This document shows positions 25,970 to 36,760 of a stretch of DNA of 64,000 nt, in pieces (position 1 is the stretch's first letter; each line of letters begins with the position of its first letter). The DNA is from Bradyrhizobium sp. 186 (lineage in GTDB: Bacteria > Pseudomonadota > Alphaproteobacteria > Rhizobiales > Xanthobacteraceae). Position numbers and translations under genes: made by a program. Under the pieces are notes generated by a model. That model had not been told where the DNA came from. It saw only the letters and a list, made by a program, of their open reading frames with translations, and ran no database searches. Where the stretch lies: assembly GCF_023101685.1 (NCBI RefSeq), contig NZ_CP082164.1:6758001-6822000 (forward strand). The letters are read 5' to 3'.

Positions 25970-26110
25970 ATGGAACCGGAACACCGCGAAGACAAACACG
26001 CTCTGGACCGGCGGGACACCGAGCAAACCCCGTCGCGTTCGGCGCCGACCGTGCCGCACCCGCCATTCGCAAGCGAGGGGCTCGAACAAGTGCGCGGCGG
26101 TCACTGCTAA
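25970..26110 (+). CDS. Possible 46-aa hydrophilic protein
   Basis: A short frame starting MEPEHREDKHALDRRDTEQ and ending VRGGHC, 57 nt after the MFS stop. Its composition is charged and Pro-rich, and only a weak AAAGG is seen upstream. It may be a real small protein or chance; nothing in the sequence gives a function. Confidence 0.3.
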   Translation: MEPEHREDKHALDRRDTEQTPSRSAPTVPHPPFASEGLEQVRGGHC

Positions 26111-26119
26111 CCGCGAGGG

Positions 26120-27715
26120 CTACTCCGGAGTACGCCTGCTGGCGCCGAAATCATCCGCGGCGCTCTCGGGCGTTGCGCTGGTAGCGCGCGGTGGCACCAT
26201 CAGCACAACCACTTCCCGCGTGAGGCCTGGCCGACCCCACAGGGTCCCCTGCACGGTGAACTCACGCCTGACGAAGTGTCCGGCTCGCCCGGACACCCAT
26301 TCCATCCACCGGCTGCAATAGTCCTGACCGCGAAAACAGAGTGCCGCCCAGCCGCGGTCCAGCGTTGCCTTGCGCGGCACGCCCCAAGTGTCTTGATAGT
26401 CGAATGCCCGCGCGTAGTGCGGATGATCCGGGCTGTAGAACGCCGTTGCGAAGGCCAGCGAATCGTCGCCGCTGACGGCGCCGAGCGGCTCTCCGGTCAG
26501 CTCGCGCCATTGGCGGGTGAGTTCGTTCGCTGCCTGTGCGTAGAGGTTACGTCCCTCTTCGTAGCCGTGCGTGTTGCGGTAGACGGCGTGGATCGGCGCC
26601 GCGACGAAGATTGCGGCGAGCGCGACGACTGCGGTGATGACCGTGACATTGACGGTGTAGAAGCGCTCGATCGGGTAGCGCGTGCCGCAGACGATGAGCA
26701 CGACGAACAGGAACAACCCCTGCAACGCCCATAGCGACGGCAGATCGGTGCCCATCGCCAGCGACGTCAGGACCGGCAGCACGATCGTGCCGATGGCGAG
26801 GTAGAAGAGCAGCCGCAGGCTCGGGTTCATCGCGGCGAAGTCGGCCGGAAACTGCTTCAGCCGCGTACCCGCAATCAACATCCACACCACAGCCGATACG
26901 CTCATCGCTGCCGCCAGCCCCAGCAGAAAGTTCTTCACCTCGCCAAGTGAACTCACGGCGTTGCCGTTGGCGTGGGTCATCGCATAGGTGAAGGTCGAAG
27001 CTCCCGTGGTCACGAGCCAGGAGATGTGCGGCGACAGCACCGAGAGCCCCGTGATGACCGATATCCAGGGCGAAGCGGAGAGGAAATAGGCGCGTCGCGC
27101 CGGATGCGCCAGCGCTGCAAAGGCAAAACTCGCGACGAGAAAGACCGAGTAATACTTGCCGACCATCGCCAGCGCCGTGGTGCATCCGACGGCGACGGCC
27201 CAGAACGCGCTGCGGGTCTCAAACGCGCGCAGGAAGCAATATGTCGCCAGCGGCCAGGCCGCGAGCAGCACCGCATTGGCGTTGAAGCGCTGGGCGTGGA
27301 ATTGGTAGGCCGGCGTCAGCATCAGCAGCAGCAGGACCAGGATGCGCTTGTGCCCGGTCACGAACTGCCGCGCGATCAGGTCGACGAAGAACAGCGCGAG
27401 GCCCGCATTCGTCATCGCCATCAGTTGCAGCGACCAGTCGTTGAGTGGGAAGATGGAGGTCCAAGCCGCCGTAACCCACCCCATCAGCGGCGGATGCTTG
27501 TGATAGCCCCAGGCGAAATTCCGTCCAAGCGCCCAGGCCTCGAGCGTGTCGGGATGCAGGCCGCCGCCGGCATAGGCGATGACAAGATAGAGCGTCCAGA
27601 GCGCAACGAAGCAGACCAGCAGCAGCGGCACCGCCCAGCCCGCCTCCACAGCGTCGAGCCAACGCAGAATCGGCCGACGCCAACGCGCCGGCGCGCGATC
27701 GGACCGTTCGGCCAT
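26120..27715 (-). CDS. Glycosyltransferase family 39 (ArnT-like) membrane protein
   Basis: A 531-aa GT-C enzyme. The first periplasmic loop has GGLHPDTLEAWALGRNF followed by YHKHPPLMGW, the paired acidic and HPP motifs of GT39/ArnT-type transferases that use polyprenyl-phosphate sugars. About ten helices follow, then a soluble C-terminal domain of roughly 150 residues. It probably modifies lipid A, polysaccharide or protein on the periplasmic face. The start at 27715 is chosen; a start at 27787 cannot be excluded. Confidence 0.87.
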   Translation of the reverse strand: MAERSDRAPARWRRPILRWLDAVEAGWAVPLLLVCFVALWTLYLVIAYAGGGLHPDTLEAWALGRNFAWGYHKHPPLMGWVTAAWTSIFPLNDWSLQLMAMTNAGLALFFVDLIARQFVTGHKRILVLLLLMLTPAYQFHAQRFNANAVLLAAWPLATYCFLRAFETRSAFWAVAVGCTTALAMVGKYYSVFLVASFAFAALAHPARRAYFLSASPWISVITGLSVLSPHISWLVTTGASTFTYAMTHANGNAVSSLGEVKNFLLGLAAAMSVSAVVWMLIAGTRLKQFPADFAAMNPSLRLLFYLAIGTIVLPVLTSLAMGTDLPSLWALQGLFLFVVLIVCGTRYPIERFYTVNVTVITAVVALAAIFVAAPIHAVYRNTHGYEEGRNLYAQAANELTRQWRELTGEPLGAVSGDDSLAFATAFYSPDHPHYARAFDYQDTWGVPRKATLDRGWAALCFRGQDYCSRWMEWVSGRAGHFVRREFTVQGTLWGRPGLTREVVVLMVPPRATSATPESAADDFGASRRTPE

Positions 27716-27880
27716 CGCCTGAAGTGCAAAATCGATCGGCACGTGATTCAAATCGAGGAAGGAAAGTGATGTTCGAAGACAAACCATCTATTTCAGAAAG
27801 GAAACAAATAGCAATGATTGGAAACTGGAAGAGCTCAAAGCTCCACGTCTTTAAGCTGACGCCAAGCTGACAAACGACAA

Positions 27881-27906
27881 CGGCGCCGCTGATGACAGCG
27901 GCGCCG
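27881..27906 (-). terminator. Terminator of the family 5 binding-protein gene
   Basis: A 10-bp perfect stem CGGCGCCGCT/AGCGGCGCCG with a 6-nt loop, 40 nt after the stop of the minus-strand gene. On that strand it is followed by a T-rich TTGTCGTTTGTC. Confidence 0.65.
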
Positions 27907-27946
27907 CGTGATGGTCGCGACGAAAGGTACGGAACGCGCTCTCGCC

Positions 27947-29554
27947 CTACTCGGTCTTGTCGACGTTCCAGAACACCGGGGTCGCCGGGCCGTCGAGCAC
28001 GCCGGTGAGCGACTTCCGCCACGCGCTCGGCGCCAGATACTGGCCGAGCGGAACGTAGATCACCTGGTCATAGGCTTCCTTCTGGATCTCGGTCGCGATC
28101 TTCTTCTGATCGTCGAGCGAGGCGGCGCGAACGAAGTCGTCCTTGAGCTTCTCGATCTTGGCGTTCTCCGCCCAGCCGAACCAGCCCTTCTTGCCCTGAC
28201 CGCCGATCGAGAGATTGGAGATCGGGTTGGAGACGTCGGCGCTGACCCAGTTGGTGAAGAACATGTTCCAGCCGCCTTCCTTCGGAGGCTTCTGGCTGGC
28301 GCGGCGGCTCACCACCGTCTGCCAGTCGGTCGCCTGCGCATCGACCTTGAAGCCGGCTTCGCGGAGCAACTGCACCGCGACCGTCGGCTGCGCCTTCAGC
28401 GTCACGACATCGCCGGGCACCATGACCACGACGGGCGTGCCGTCATAGCCGGACTCGGCGAGCGCCTTCTTGGCTTCCGCCATGCCGTTGCCCTTGACCA
28501 GCGATTCCGAGCCGACGTCTGTCGCGAACGGCGTGTCGCAGATGAAGAAGGCACCGCAGATCTTGTAGTATTTGGGATTGCCGACGAGCGCGTCGAGCAC
28601 GTCCTTCTGGTTCATCGCCAGAAGTGCGGCACGGCGGATCTTCGGATTGTCGAAGGGCGGATAGAGGAAGTTCATGCGCCCGAGCGTCTGGTAGCCGAAT
28701 TTGTTCAGCGTCTCGACCTTGAGATCCGCATTGCCTTCAAGCACCGGCAGCAGATCCCACGGCGGCACTTCCATGAAGTCGATGTCGCCCGATTGCAGCG
28801 CGTTCACCGCAGTCTGCGCGTCCGGCATGGTGATCCACTCGACGCGGTCGACTTTCACCACCTTGCCGCCGGCGGTCCAGCTCGCCGGCTCCTTGCGCGG
28901 CACGTAGTCGGTGTTCTTGACGTAGACCGCCTTCACGCCGGGCTGGAATTCACCCTGCACGAACTTGAACGGGCCGGAGCCGATCTGCTCCGGGATCTGC
29001 TTGTCCGGCGGCGTCTCGGCCAGACGCTTCGGCATCATGAAAGGCACGCGCGAGGACGGCTTGCCGATCGACTCGAGCACGAGCGCGTAGGGCTCCTTCA
29101 GCTTCAGCGTGATGGTCTTGGGATCGGTCGCCTCGATGCTGGCCGTGAAGGTCCACATCTGCTGGCCCATGCCGTCGACGGCGGCCCAGCGCTTCAGCGA
29201 GGCGACGCAGTCTTCCGCCGTCACCGGCGTGCCGTCATGCCACTTCAGGCCGTCTCGCAGCGTGAAGGTGTAGGTGAGCTTGTCGTCGGAGATCTTCCAG
29301 TCGGCCATCTGCGGCTGGATCTTGAAGTTCGCATCCGTCGCAATCAGCGTGTCGTAAACCATATAGCCATGGTCACGCGCAATGTAGGCGGTGGTGAAGA
29401 TCGGATCGATGATGCGCAGATCCGAATGCATCACCGCGGTGATGGTCTTGCCGGCCGCAAGCACTGGCGAGGCCAGCGCGGTCGAAAGCGCGACGACCGA
29501 CAGCGCAAGTTTGGAGGCCAACGCGCGACGCCCCCGGCGCATCAAGTGGAACAT
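27947..29554 (-). CDS. ABC transporter substrate-binding protein, family 5 (peptide/nickel type)
   Basis: A 535-aa periplasmic receptor with a Sec signal peptide (LASKLALSVVALSTALASPVLA). SBP family 5 features: LRIIDPIFTTAY near the N-terminus, LRDGLKWHDGTPVTAED at about 95-115, and GSGPFKFVQGEF in the middle. AGGAGAA precedes the ATG. It is divergent from the M20 peptidase at 29825 and very probably feeds the DppBC/DppDF system at 31216-34845. It likely binds a short peptide or amide. Confidence 0.92.
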   Translation of the reverse strand: MFHLMRRGRRALASKLALSVVALSTALASPVLAAGKTITAVMHSDLRIIDPIFTTAYIARDHGYMVYDTLIATDANFKIQPQMADWKISDDKLTYTFTLRDGLKWHDGTPVTAEDCVASLKRWAAVDGMGQQMWTFTASIEATDPKTITLKLKEPYALVLESIGKPSSRVPFMMPKRLAETPPDKQIPEQIGSGPFKFVQGEFQPGVKAVYVKNTDYVPRKEPASWTAGGKVVKVDRVEWITMPDAQTAVNALQSGDIDFMEVPPWDLLPVLEGNADLKVETLNKFGYQTLGRMNFLYPPFDNPKIRRAALLAMNQKDVLDALVGNPKYYKICGAFFICDTPFATDVGSESLVKGNGMAEAKKALAESGYDGTPVVVMVPGDVVTLKAQPTVAVQLLREAGFKVDAQATDWQTVVSRRASQKPPKEGGWNMFFTNWVSADVSNPISNLSIGGQGKKGWFGWAENAKIEKLKDDFVRAASLDDQKKIATEIQKEAYDQVIYVPLGQYLAPSAWRKSLTGVLDGPATPVFWNVDKTE

Positions 29555-29824
29555 AGAAAGTTTCTCCTGACGTGAAACTGTTCAAAGGCAGGTCATTGGT
29601 TGAGCATTCGGTTCGTTCTTTAGGCGAAATAACCTCATGCAATGCCTTTATCTTTTCGAGACTTGCAGACGGTGCCGAGCGCGTCAATCCGGTTTCGCCG
29701 CAGCCCCTGGCGGCGCGTGCACGGGCTCCACAAGGATCGGTTTAGCTCTACAACACCATCAGCTCATCCCTCCCCACGCGGATGCAATGCGCGTTCCATC
29801 TTTCGAAGCTTGCGAGACCTTAAG

Positions 29825-30955
29825 ATGAATCCAGCCAATCTTCCCCTTGATTCCGAGGCGATGCTCCAGGGCTTGCGCAGCTGGGTGGAATGCGAAAGCC
29901 CGACCTGGGACGCGAATGCGGTGAACCGCATGCTCGATATCGCAGCGCGGGACATGGCGATCATGGGTGCGACGATCGAGCGCATCGCCGGCCGGCAGGG
30001 CTTCGGCGGTGCGGTTCGCGCCCGCTTTCCGCATCCGAAGCAGGGCGAGCCGGGAATCCTGATCGCCGGGCACATGGATACCGTCCACCCCGTCGGCACC
30101 ATCGAGAAGCTGAAATGGCGGCGCGAAGGCAACAGGTGCTACGGCCCCGGCATCTATGACATGAAGGGCGGCAATTATCTCTCGCTGGAAGCAATCCGTC
30201 AGTTGGCGCGCGCCTCGTTCACCACGCCGCTGCCGATCACCGTGCTGTTCACGCCGGACGAGGAAGTCGGCACGCCCTCGACGCGGGATATCATCGAGGC
30301 GGAGGCCGCGCGCAACAAATATGTGCTTGTGCCCGAGCCCGGCCGCGCCGACAACGGCGTCACCACGGGACGCTACGCGATCGCCCGCTTCAATCTCGAG
30401 GCAACGGGACGGCCCAGCCACGCCGGCGCGACATTGTCGGCGGGACGCTCGGCCATCCGCGAGATGGCGCGGCAGATCCTCGCCATCGACGCGATGACGG
30501 CGGAGGACTGCACTTTCTCGGTCGGCGTCGTGCACGGCGGACAATGGGTCAACTGCGTTGCCACGACTGCCACCGGGGAAGCCCTTTCCATGGCCAAGCG
30601 CCAGACGGATCTCGACCGCGGCGTCGAGAGGATGCTGGCGCTGTCTGGCACAACCAATGATGTCACCTTCAAGGTCACCCGTGGCGTGACGCGGCCGGTG
30701 TGGGAGCCGGACGCCGGCACCATGGCGCTGTACGAGAAGGCCCGCGGCATCGCCAAGGCGCTCGGGGCGGAATTGCCGCATGCGAGCGCCGGCGGCGGCT
30801 CGGACGGCAATTTTACCGGGGCGATGGGCATCCCGACGCTCGACGGCCTGGGCGTGCGCGGAGGCAACGGCCACACGCTCGAAGAGTACATCGAGGTCGA
30901 GAGCCTGGTCGAACGCGGCCGCCTGATGGCTGGGCTGCTGGCGACGCTGGAGTGA
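29825..30955 (+). CDS. M20 family metallopeptidase, carboxypeptidase G2-like
   Basis: A 376-aa zinc hydrolase. Metal and catalytic residues are in GHMDTVHP (His and Asp), YDMKGG (bridging Asp), TPDEEVGT (catalytic Glu pair) and GNGHTLEE (C-terminal His). A dimerisation domain (about 180-290) contains GRPSHAGATLSAGRSA. The family removes C-terminal Glu or other amino acids from peptides and N-acyl compounds. The start ATG 29825 follows a non-coding leader. It stands at the head of the uptake and hydrolysis cluster. Confidence 0.92.
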   Translation: MNPANLPLDSEAMLQGLRSWVECESPTWDANAVNRMLDIAARDMAIMGATIERIAGRQGFGGAVRARFPHPKQGEPGILIAGHMDTVHPVGTIEKLKWRREGNRCYGPGIYDMKGGNYLSLEAIRQLARASFTTPLPITVLFTPDEEVGTPSTRDIIEAEAARNKYVLVPEPGRADNGVTTGRYAIARFNLEATGRPSHAGATLSAGRSAIREMARQILAIDAMTAEDCTFSVGVVHGGQWVNCVATTATGEALSMAKRQTDLDRGVERMLALSGTTNDVTFKVTRGVTRPVWEPDAGTMALYEKARGIAKALGAELPHASAGGGSDGNFTGAMGIPTLDGLGVRGGNGHTLEEYIEVESLVERGRLMAGLLATLE

Positions 30956-30963
30956 CGACCCAG

Positions 30964-31067
30964 CCGTCGTTCCGGGATGGTCCGAAGGACCAGACCTGGA
31001 ACCTCGAGATTCTCAGGTGCGGAAGCCCGCACCTTAGTTCGATGCTGACGCATCGCCCCGGAATGAC
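30964..31067 (-). repeat. Dispersed CATTCCGGGGCG-type palindromic repeat, copy A
   Basis: About 104 bp bounded by GTCGTTCCGGG and CCCCGGAATGAC ends. Its reverse complement matches 33082-33183, including an identical core of about 40 bp with GGTGCGGGCTTCCGCACC. Related shorter copies are at 48781, 49718 and 59810. Confidence 0.85.
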
Positions 31068-31215
31068 TCTGTGGGATGAAAGGCGCCCCCCAAACAACTA
31101 GCCGCACTGCAAAACCGGTTGCCCCCAATGGCACGGGAATTGCTGAAATGTTAGGCTGATGGCAGAACAGGCCATGACCGCTGCCTCCGATTGACTCTAA
31201 TCTGACGGATCCAAC

Positions 31216-32157
31216 TTGCTCGGATATCTCCTTCGCCGAATTTTCGCCGCCGTGCCCGTGATGGGCGTGGTCGCGCTGTTCGTCTTCCTCCTGCTCCGCC
31301 TCACCCCCGGCGATCCCGCCGCGATTCTCGCCGGCGACAACGCGACGCCGGAACGGCTGGAGCGCATCCGCACCTCGCTCGGCCTCAACGATCCCCTGAT
31401 CGTGCAGTTCGTCACCTGGGTGAACAAGCTCTTGCACGGCGATCTCGGGACCTCGCTGATCTCCAACCTGCCGGTCATGAAGATGATCGGCCAGCGGGTC
31501 GAACCGTCGATCTCGATTGCGCTGTCGACCATCATCCTAGCCGTCGTCGTCGCCGTTCCCTTGGGGGTGATCGCGGCCTGGAAGCACGGCACCTGGATCG
31601 ACCGCTTCGTGATGGGGCTATCCGTACTCGGCTTCTCGGTGCCGGTGTTCGTGGTGGGCTACGTCCTGATCGAGGTTTTTGCGATCGACCTGCGCTGGGT
31701 GCCGGTGCAGGGCTTCCGTAGCATCTCGAACGGTTTTGGGCCGTTCTTCGAGCGCATCATCCTGCCGACCTGTGCCCTCTCCTTCATCTATATCGCGCTG
31801 ATCGCGCGCATGACGCGGGCGGCAATGCTCGACGTGCTCGGCGAGGATTATGTCCGCACCGCGCGCGCGAAAGGTATCAACGAGGTCGCCGTGATGATGC
31901 GGCATGCGCTCCGCAACGCCGCCGTCCCCGTGATCACCGTGATCGGCACCGGCTTTGCGCTGCTGATCTCCGGCGTCGTCGTCACCGAGAGCGTGTTCAA
32001 CATCCCCGGCATCGGCCGCCTCACGGTAGATGCGGTGCTGGCACGCGACTATCCCGTGATCCAGGCGATGATTTTGCTGACGTCGCTGATCTATGTCGTC
32101 GTCAACCTTCTCATCGACGTCGCCTACACCCTGCTGGATCCGCGGATCCGGTACTGA
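31216..32157 (+). CDS. ABC transporter permease, DppB-like
   Basis: A 313-aa inner-membrane permease with six helices. The N-terminus LGYLLRRIFAAVPVM and LRLTPGDPA are typical DppB/OppB features, and the EAA loop contains YVRTARAKGI. The start is TTG 31216. It is followed after 23 bp by its partner DppC. The 260-bp gap upstream holds a dispersed repeat, so it may have its own promoter. Confidence 0.92.
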   Translation: MLGYLLRRIFAAVPVMGVVALFVFLLLRLTPGDPAAILAGDNATPERLERIRTSLGLNDPLIVQFVTWVNKLLHGDLGTSLISNLPVMKMIGQRVEPSISIALSTIILAVVVAVPLGVIAAWKHGTWIDRFVMGLSVLGFSVPVFVVGYVLIEVFAIDLRWVPVQGFRSISNGFGPFFERIILPTCALSFIYIALIARMTRAAMLDVLGEDYVRTARAKGINEVAVMMRHALRNAAVPVITVIGTGFALLISGVVVTESVFNIPGIGRLTVDAVLARDYPVIQAMILLTSLIYVVVNLLIDVAYTLLDPRIRY

Positions 32158-32180
32158 GGCAAGGACAACCAAGGACAAAA

Positions 32181-33068
32181 ATGTCGGTCGATACCCTTCC
32201 CCAGTCGTCCATTCCGATCACGTCGCCGCTGCGGCCGCGCTTCGGATTCCTCACCTCGACGCCGATCATTGCGGCGGCAACGGTCTGCCTCACGCTGATC
32301 GTGCTGGTCTCGATCCTGGCGCCGCTGATCGCGCCGCATGACCCGATCCAGCTCGCGCCTTCGCAGCGGTTGAAGCCCTCCTCCGCGCAATTCCTGCTCG
32401 GCACCGACGCCTATGGCCGCGACCTGCTGTCGCGCGTCATCTATGGTGGCCGCGTCTCGCTGCTGATCGGCATCGGCTCGGCGATCATGTCGATCGTCAT
32501 TGGCCTGGCGATCGGCCTCGTCTCCGGCTTCTTCAAATTGGTCGATTCCGTCATGATGCGCATCATGGATGGCCTGATGGCGATGCCGAGCATCCTGCTG
32601 GCGATCGCCGTGGTGTCGCTGTCTGGCGCCAGCCTCTGGACCGTGCTGATCGCGATCACGATCCCCGAAGTTCCGCGCGTGGCACGCCTGGTGCGCTCGG
32701 TCGTGCTGTCGGCGCGCGAGGAGCCCTATGTTGAGGCGGCGATCTCGGTCGGCTCATCCCTGCCGAAGATCATGTGGCGGCATTTGATGCCGAACACCAT
32801 CGCACCTCTGATCGTGCAGGGCAGTTACGTCTGCGCCTCGGCGATCCTCACCGAGGCCATCCTCTCCTTCCTCGGCGCCGGCATCTCACCGGAGACGCCG
32901 ACCTGGGGCAACATCATGGCCGAGGGCCGCCAGTACTTCCAGCTCAAGCCGACGCTGATCTTCTGGCCGGGCCTGTTGCTGTCGATCGCCATCCTCAGCA
33001 TCAACCTGATCGGCGACGCCGCCCGCGACGCACTCGATCCCCGCATGAAGCAGCGGGAGGGGAAGTGA
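32181..33068 (+). CDS. ABC transporter permease, DppC-like
   Basis: A 295-aa permease with an N-terminal cytoplasmic tail and six helices. DppC marks are GTDAYGRDLLSRVIYGGR and the EAA loop YVEAAISVGSSLPKIMWRHLMPN-like. It forms the channel with the upstream DppB-like protein. The ATP-binding gene begins 127 bp downstream, after a dispersed repeat. Confidence 0.92.
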   Translation: MSVDTLPQSSIPITSPLRPRFGFLTSTPIIAAATVCLTLIVLVSILAPLIAPHDPIQLAPSQRLKPSSAQFLLGTDAYGRDLLSRVIYGGRVSLLIGIGSAIMSIVIGLAIGLVSGFFKLVDSVMMRIMDGLMAMPSILLAIAVVSLSGASLWTVLIAITIPEVPRVARLVRSVVLSAREEPYVEAAISVGSSLPKIMWRHLMPNTIAPLIVQGSYVCASAILTEAILSFLGAGISPETPTWGNIMAEGRQYFQLKPTLIFWPGLLLSIAILSINLIGDAARDALDPRMKQREGK

Positions 33069-33081
33069 AATCATTCATTCC

Positions 33082-33183
33082 GTCATTCCGGGGCGGTGCG
33101 AAGCACCTAACTAAGGTGCGGGCTTCCGCACCTGAGAATCTCGAGGTTCCGGGTTCGCGCTTGCGCGCGCCCCGGAACGACGG
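33082..33183 (+). repeat. Dispersed CATTCCGGGGCG-type palindromic repeat, copy B
   Basis: Inverted partner of 30964-31067, so the two copies flank the permease pair. It contains a GGTGCG-GGCTTC-CGCACC hairpin and CCGGGTTCGCGC...GCGCGCCCCGG arms. It lies in the gap between permease and ATPase genes. Confidence 0.85.
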
Positions 33184-33195
33184 TGGAGACATTGC

Positions 33196-34845
<1,650 letters not shown>

Positions 34846-34894
34846 CATCGTCGCGCGCGATGGTGGGAGTGTGGAGGCGCCCTGCCTCCCCACT

Positions 34895-35021
34895 GTCGTC
34901 CCGGCGAAGGCCGGGACCAATACCGCGGAATCTATCGATTGCGCATGGCGCGAGTCCCGGGCGACCAGTCGTCGCAAAACTGCTCCCTGTGGCTATGGGT
35001 CCCGGCCTTCGCCGGGACGAC
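34895..35021. repeat. Intergenic element with perfect 24-bp inverted ends
   Basis: The 24 bp at 34895-34918 (GTCGTCCCGGCGAAGG...) are the exact reverse complement of 34998-35021, with 79 bp between them. Each arm is also a small hairpin (CCCGGC-GAAG-GCCGGG). It lies in the 348-bp gene-free gap between the ATPase gene and the M81 gene; nothing else is recognisable in that gap. Confidence 0.8.
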
Positions 35022-35193
35022 GCCGAGAGTGTGGTTAGCAGGTACACCCACAACACCCATCGCATCCGCAGCATTCCCAAAACAGCTTGACCCCATGCGC
35101 TTTCGAATTGCTTCCCGGCTTGCTCTCGCCGCAAGGCCAAGGCTAACGTCGAAGGCTAACGTCGCGCACTTTCAATCGCCTGGACTGAATTGA

Positions 35194-36699
35194 ATGACAC
35201 GCATCGCCGTCGGCGGCTTTCTGCACGAGACCAACACATTCGCGCCGACGAAGGCGACGTTCGGGGATTTTCAGCATGGCGGCGGCTGGCCGGCGATGAC
35301 GGAAGGCGCCGACGTGCTGAAGGTGATGCGGCGCATCAATGTCGGCCTCGCCGGTTTCGTCGAGAGCGCGGAAGCCAATGGCTGGGAACTCATTCCGACC
35401 ATCGCCTGTGGTGCAAGCCCGTCGGCGCATGTCACCAGGGACGCCTTCGAGCGCATCGTCAAGGTGATGGTCGACGGCATCGCCGCTGCGGGGCCTCTCG
35501 ATGCGGTCTATCTCGACCTGCACGGCGCAATGGTGACCGAGCATCTCGACGACGGCGAAGGCGAGATTCTGGCGCGCGTGCGCCGCGTCATAGGCTGGGA
35601 TGTTCCGCTGGTCGCAAGCCTCGACCTCCACGCCAATGTCACGCCGGAGATGATGGAACATGCGGACGCGCTGATCGCCTACCGCACCTATCCGCATGTC
35701 GACATGGCCGAGACTGGCCGCGCCTCCGCAAAGCATCTCGCACTGCTTCTGAACACGAAGCAGCGCTTCGCAAAATCGTTTTGGCAATTGCCGTTCCTGA
35801 TCCCGATCAGCTGGCAGTGCACCAACGACCAGCCGACCAAGGGCATCTATGAGAAGCTGGCCGCGCTGGAGAGCGACGCGGTTCCAACGCTGTCATTCGC
35901 GCCGGGCTTCCCCGCCGCCGACTTCCGCGACTGCGGGCCGAGCGTGTTCGCCTATGGCAAGACGCAAGCGGATGCCGACCGTGCGGCGGATGCGATCGTC
36001 AAGCTGATCGAAAGCCACGAGGACGATTTCGACGGCAAGATCTGGTCGCCCGACGAGGGCGTGCGTCATGCGATGGAACTGGCGAATAGCGCGAGCAAGC
36101 CGATTATCATCGCCGACACCCAGGACAATCCCGGTGCCGGCGGCGATTCCGATACCACCGGGATGCTGCGCGCGCTGGTGCGCAACAGGGCGAGTGCCGC
36201 GACCGGTGCGATCTACGATCCGGAATCGGCGAAGGCGGCGCATGCAGCCGGCGTCGGTGCCACCGTAACGCTGTCGCTCGGCGGCAAGTCCGGCATTCCC
36301 GGCGACGAGCCCTACACCGAGACCTTCGTCGTCGAAAAGCTGTCCGACGGCCGCTTCATCGCACCCGGCCCCTATTATGGCGGCCGCGAGATGGAGATGG
36401 GTCTTTCCGCCTGCCTTCGCATCGGCGACGTCCGCGTCGTCGTCTCCTCGCACAAGGCGCAGCTCGCCGACCAGGCGATGTACCGCTACGTCGGCATCGA
36501 GCCGACCGCGCAAAAGATCCTGGTCAACAAGAGCTCGGTGCACTTCCGCGCCGACTTCGAGCCGATCGCGGCAAAGCTCCTGATCTGCGCCGCGCCCGGC
36601 GCGATGCCGGCTGATACCGCCTCGCTGCCCTGGACGCGCCTGCGTCCCGGCATCCGCATCAAGCCGAACGGCCCCGTTTTCACTCCCAAGTCCCGCTAA
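35194..36699 (+). CDS. M81 family metallopeptidase (MlrC-like)
   Basis: A 501-aa zinc hydrolase related to MlrC (microcystinase C). The N-terminal domain opens GGFLHETNTFAP. Metal ligands are expected in YLDLHGAMVTEH (Asp, His) and SLDLHANVTPEM. The C-terminal MlrC domain (about 300-490) contains ADTQDNPGAGGDSDTTG. Members hydrolyse linear peptides or amide bonds; here the enzyme sits with a peptide-type transporter, M20 hydrolases and an amidase. The final codons lie in a 16-bp tandem repeat. Confidence 0.9.
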   Translation: MTRIAVGGFLHETNTFAPTKATFGDFQHGGGWPAMTEGADVLKVMRRINVGLAGFVESAEANGWELIPTIACGASPSAHVTRDAFERIVKVMVDGIAAAGPLDAVYLDLHGAMVTEHLDDGEGEILARVRRVIGWDVPLVASLDLHANVTPEMMEHADALIAYRTYPHVDMAETGRASAKHLALLLNTKQRFAKSFWQLPFLIPISWQCTNDQPTKGIYEKLAALESDAVPTLSFAPGFPAADFRDCGPSVFAYGKTQADADRAADAIVKLIESHEDDFDGKIWSPDEGVRHAMELANSASKPIIIADTQDNPGAGGDSDTTGMLRALVRNRASAATGAIYDPESAKAAHAAGVGATVTLSLGGKSGIPGDEPYTETFVVEKLSDGRFIAPGPYYGGREMEMGLSACLRIGDVRVVVSSHKAQLADQAMYRYVGIEPTAQKILVNKSSVHFRADFEPIAAKLLICAAPGAMPADTASLPWTRLRPGIRIKPNGPVFTPKSR

Positions 36700-36747
36700 T
36701 GCCAAGTCCCGCTAATCCCAAGTCACGCTAATCCCAAGTCACGCTAA
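36684..36747 (+). repeat. Four tandem 16-bp units at the end of the M81 gene
   Basis: Units TCCCAAGTCCCGCTAA, TGCCAAGTCCCGCTAA and twice TCCCAAGTCACGCTAA. The first unit includes the natural stop TAA, so the other three are extra copies of the gene's last codons. They fill the whole gap to the ribosome site of the next gene. Confidence 0.9.
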
Positions 36748-36760
36748 CCGGACAGAACAT

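Noticed and set aside
24543..26072. 509-codon antisense frame across the MFS gene
   Set aside because: Composition (His/Arg/Gln-rich) is typical of antisense reading of high-GC genes, and the MFS protein on the plus strand is clear.
27707..27787. Longer N-terminus for the GT39 protein
   Set aside because: No ribosome site before 27787 and the extra residues precede the normal family start; left as an uncertainty, not a feature.
36684..36747. CRISPR-like array from the tandem units
   Set aside because: Units are directly adjacent without spacers and derive from the gene end; no cas genes are near.
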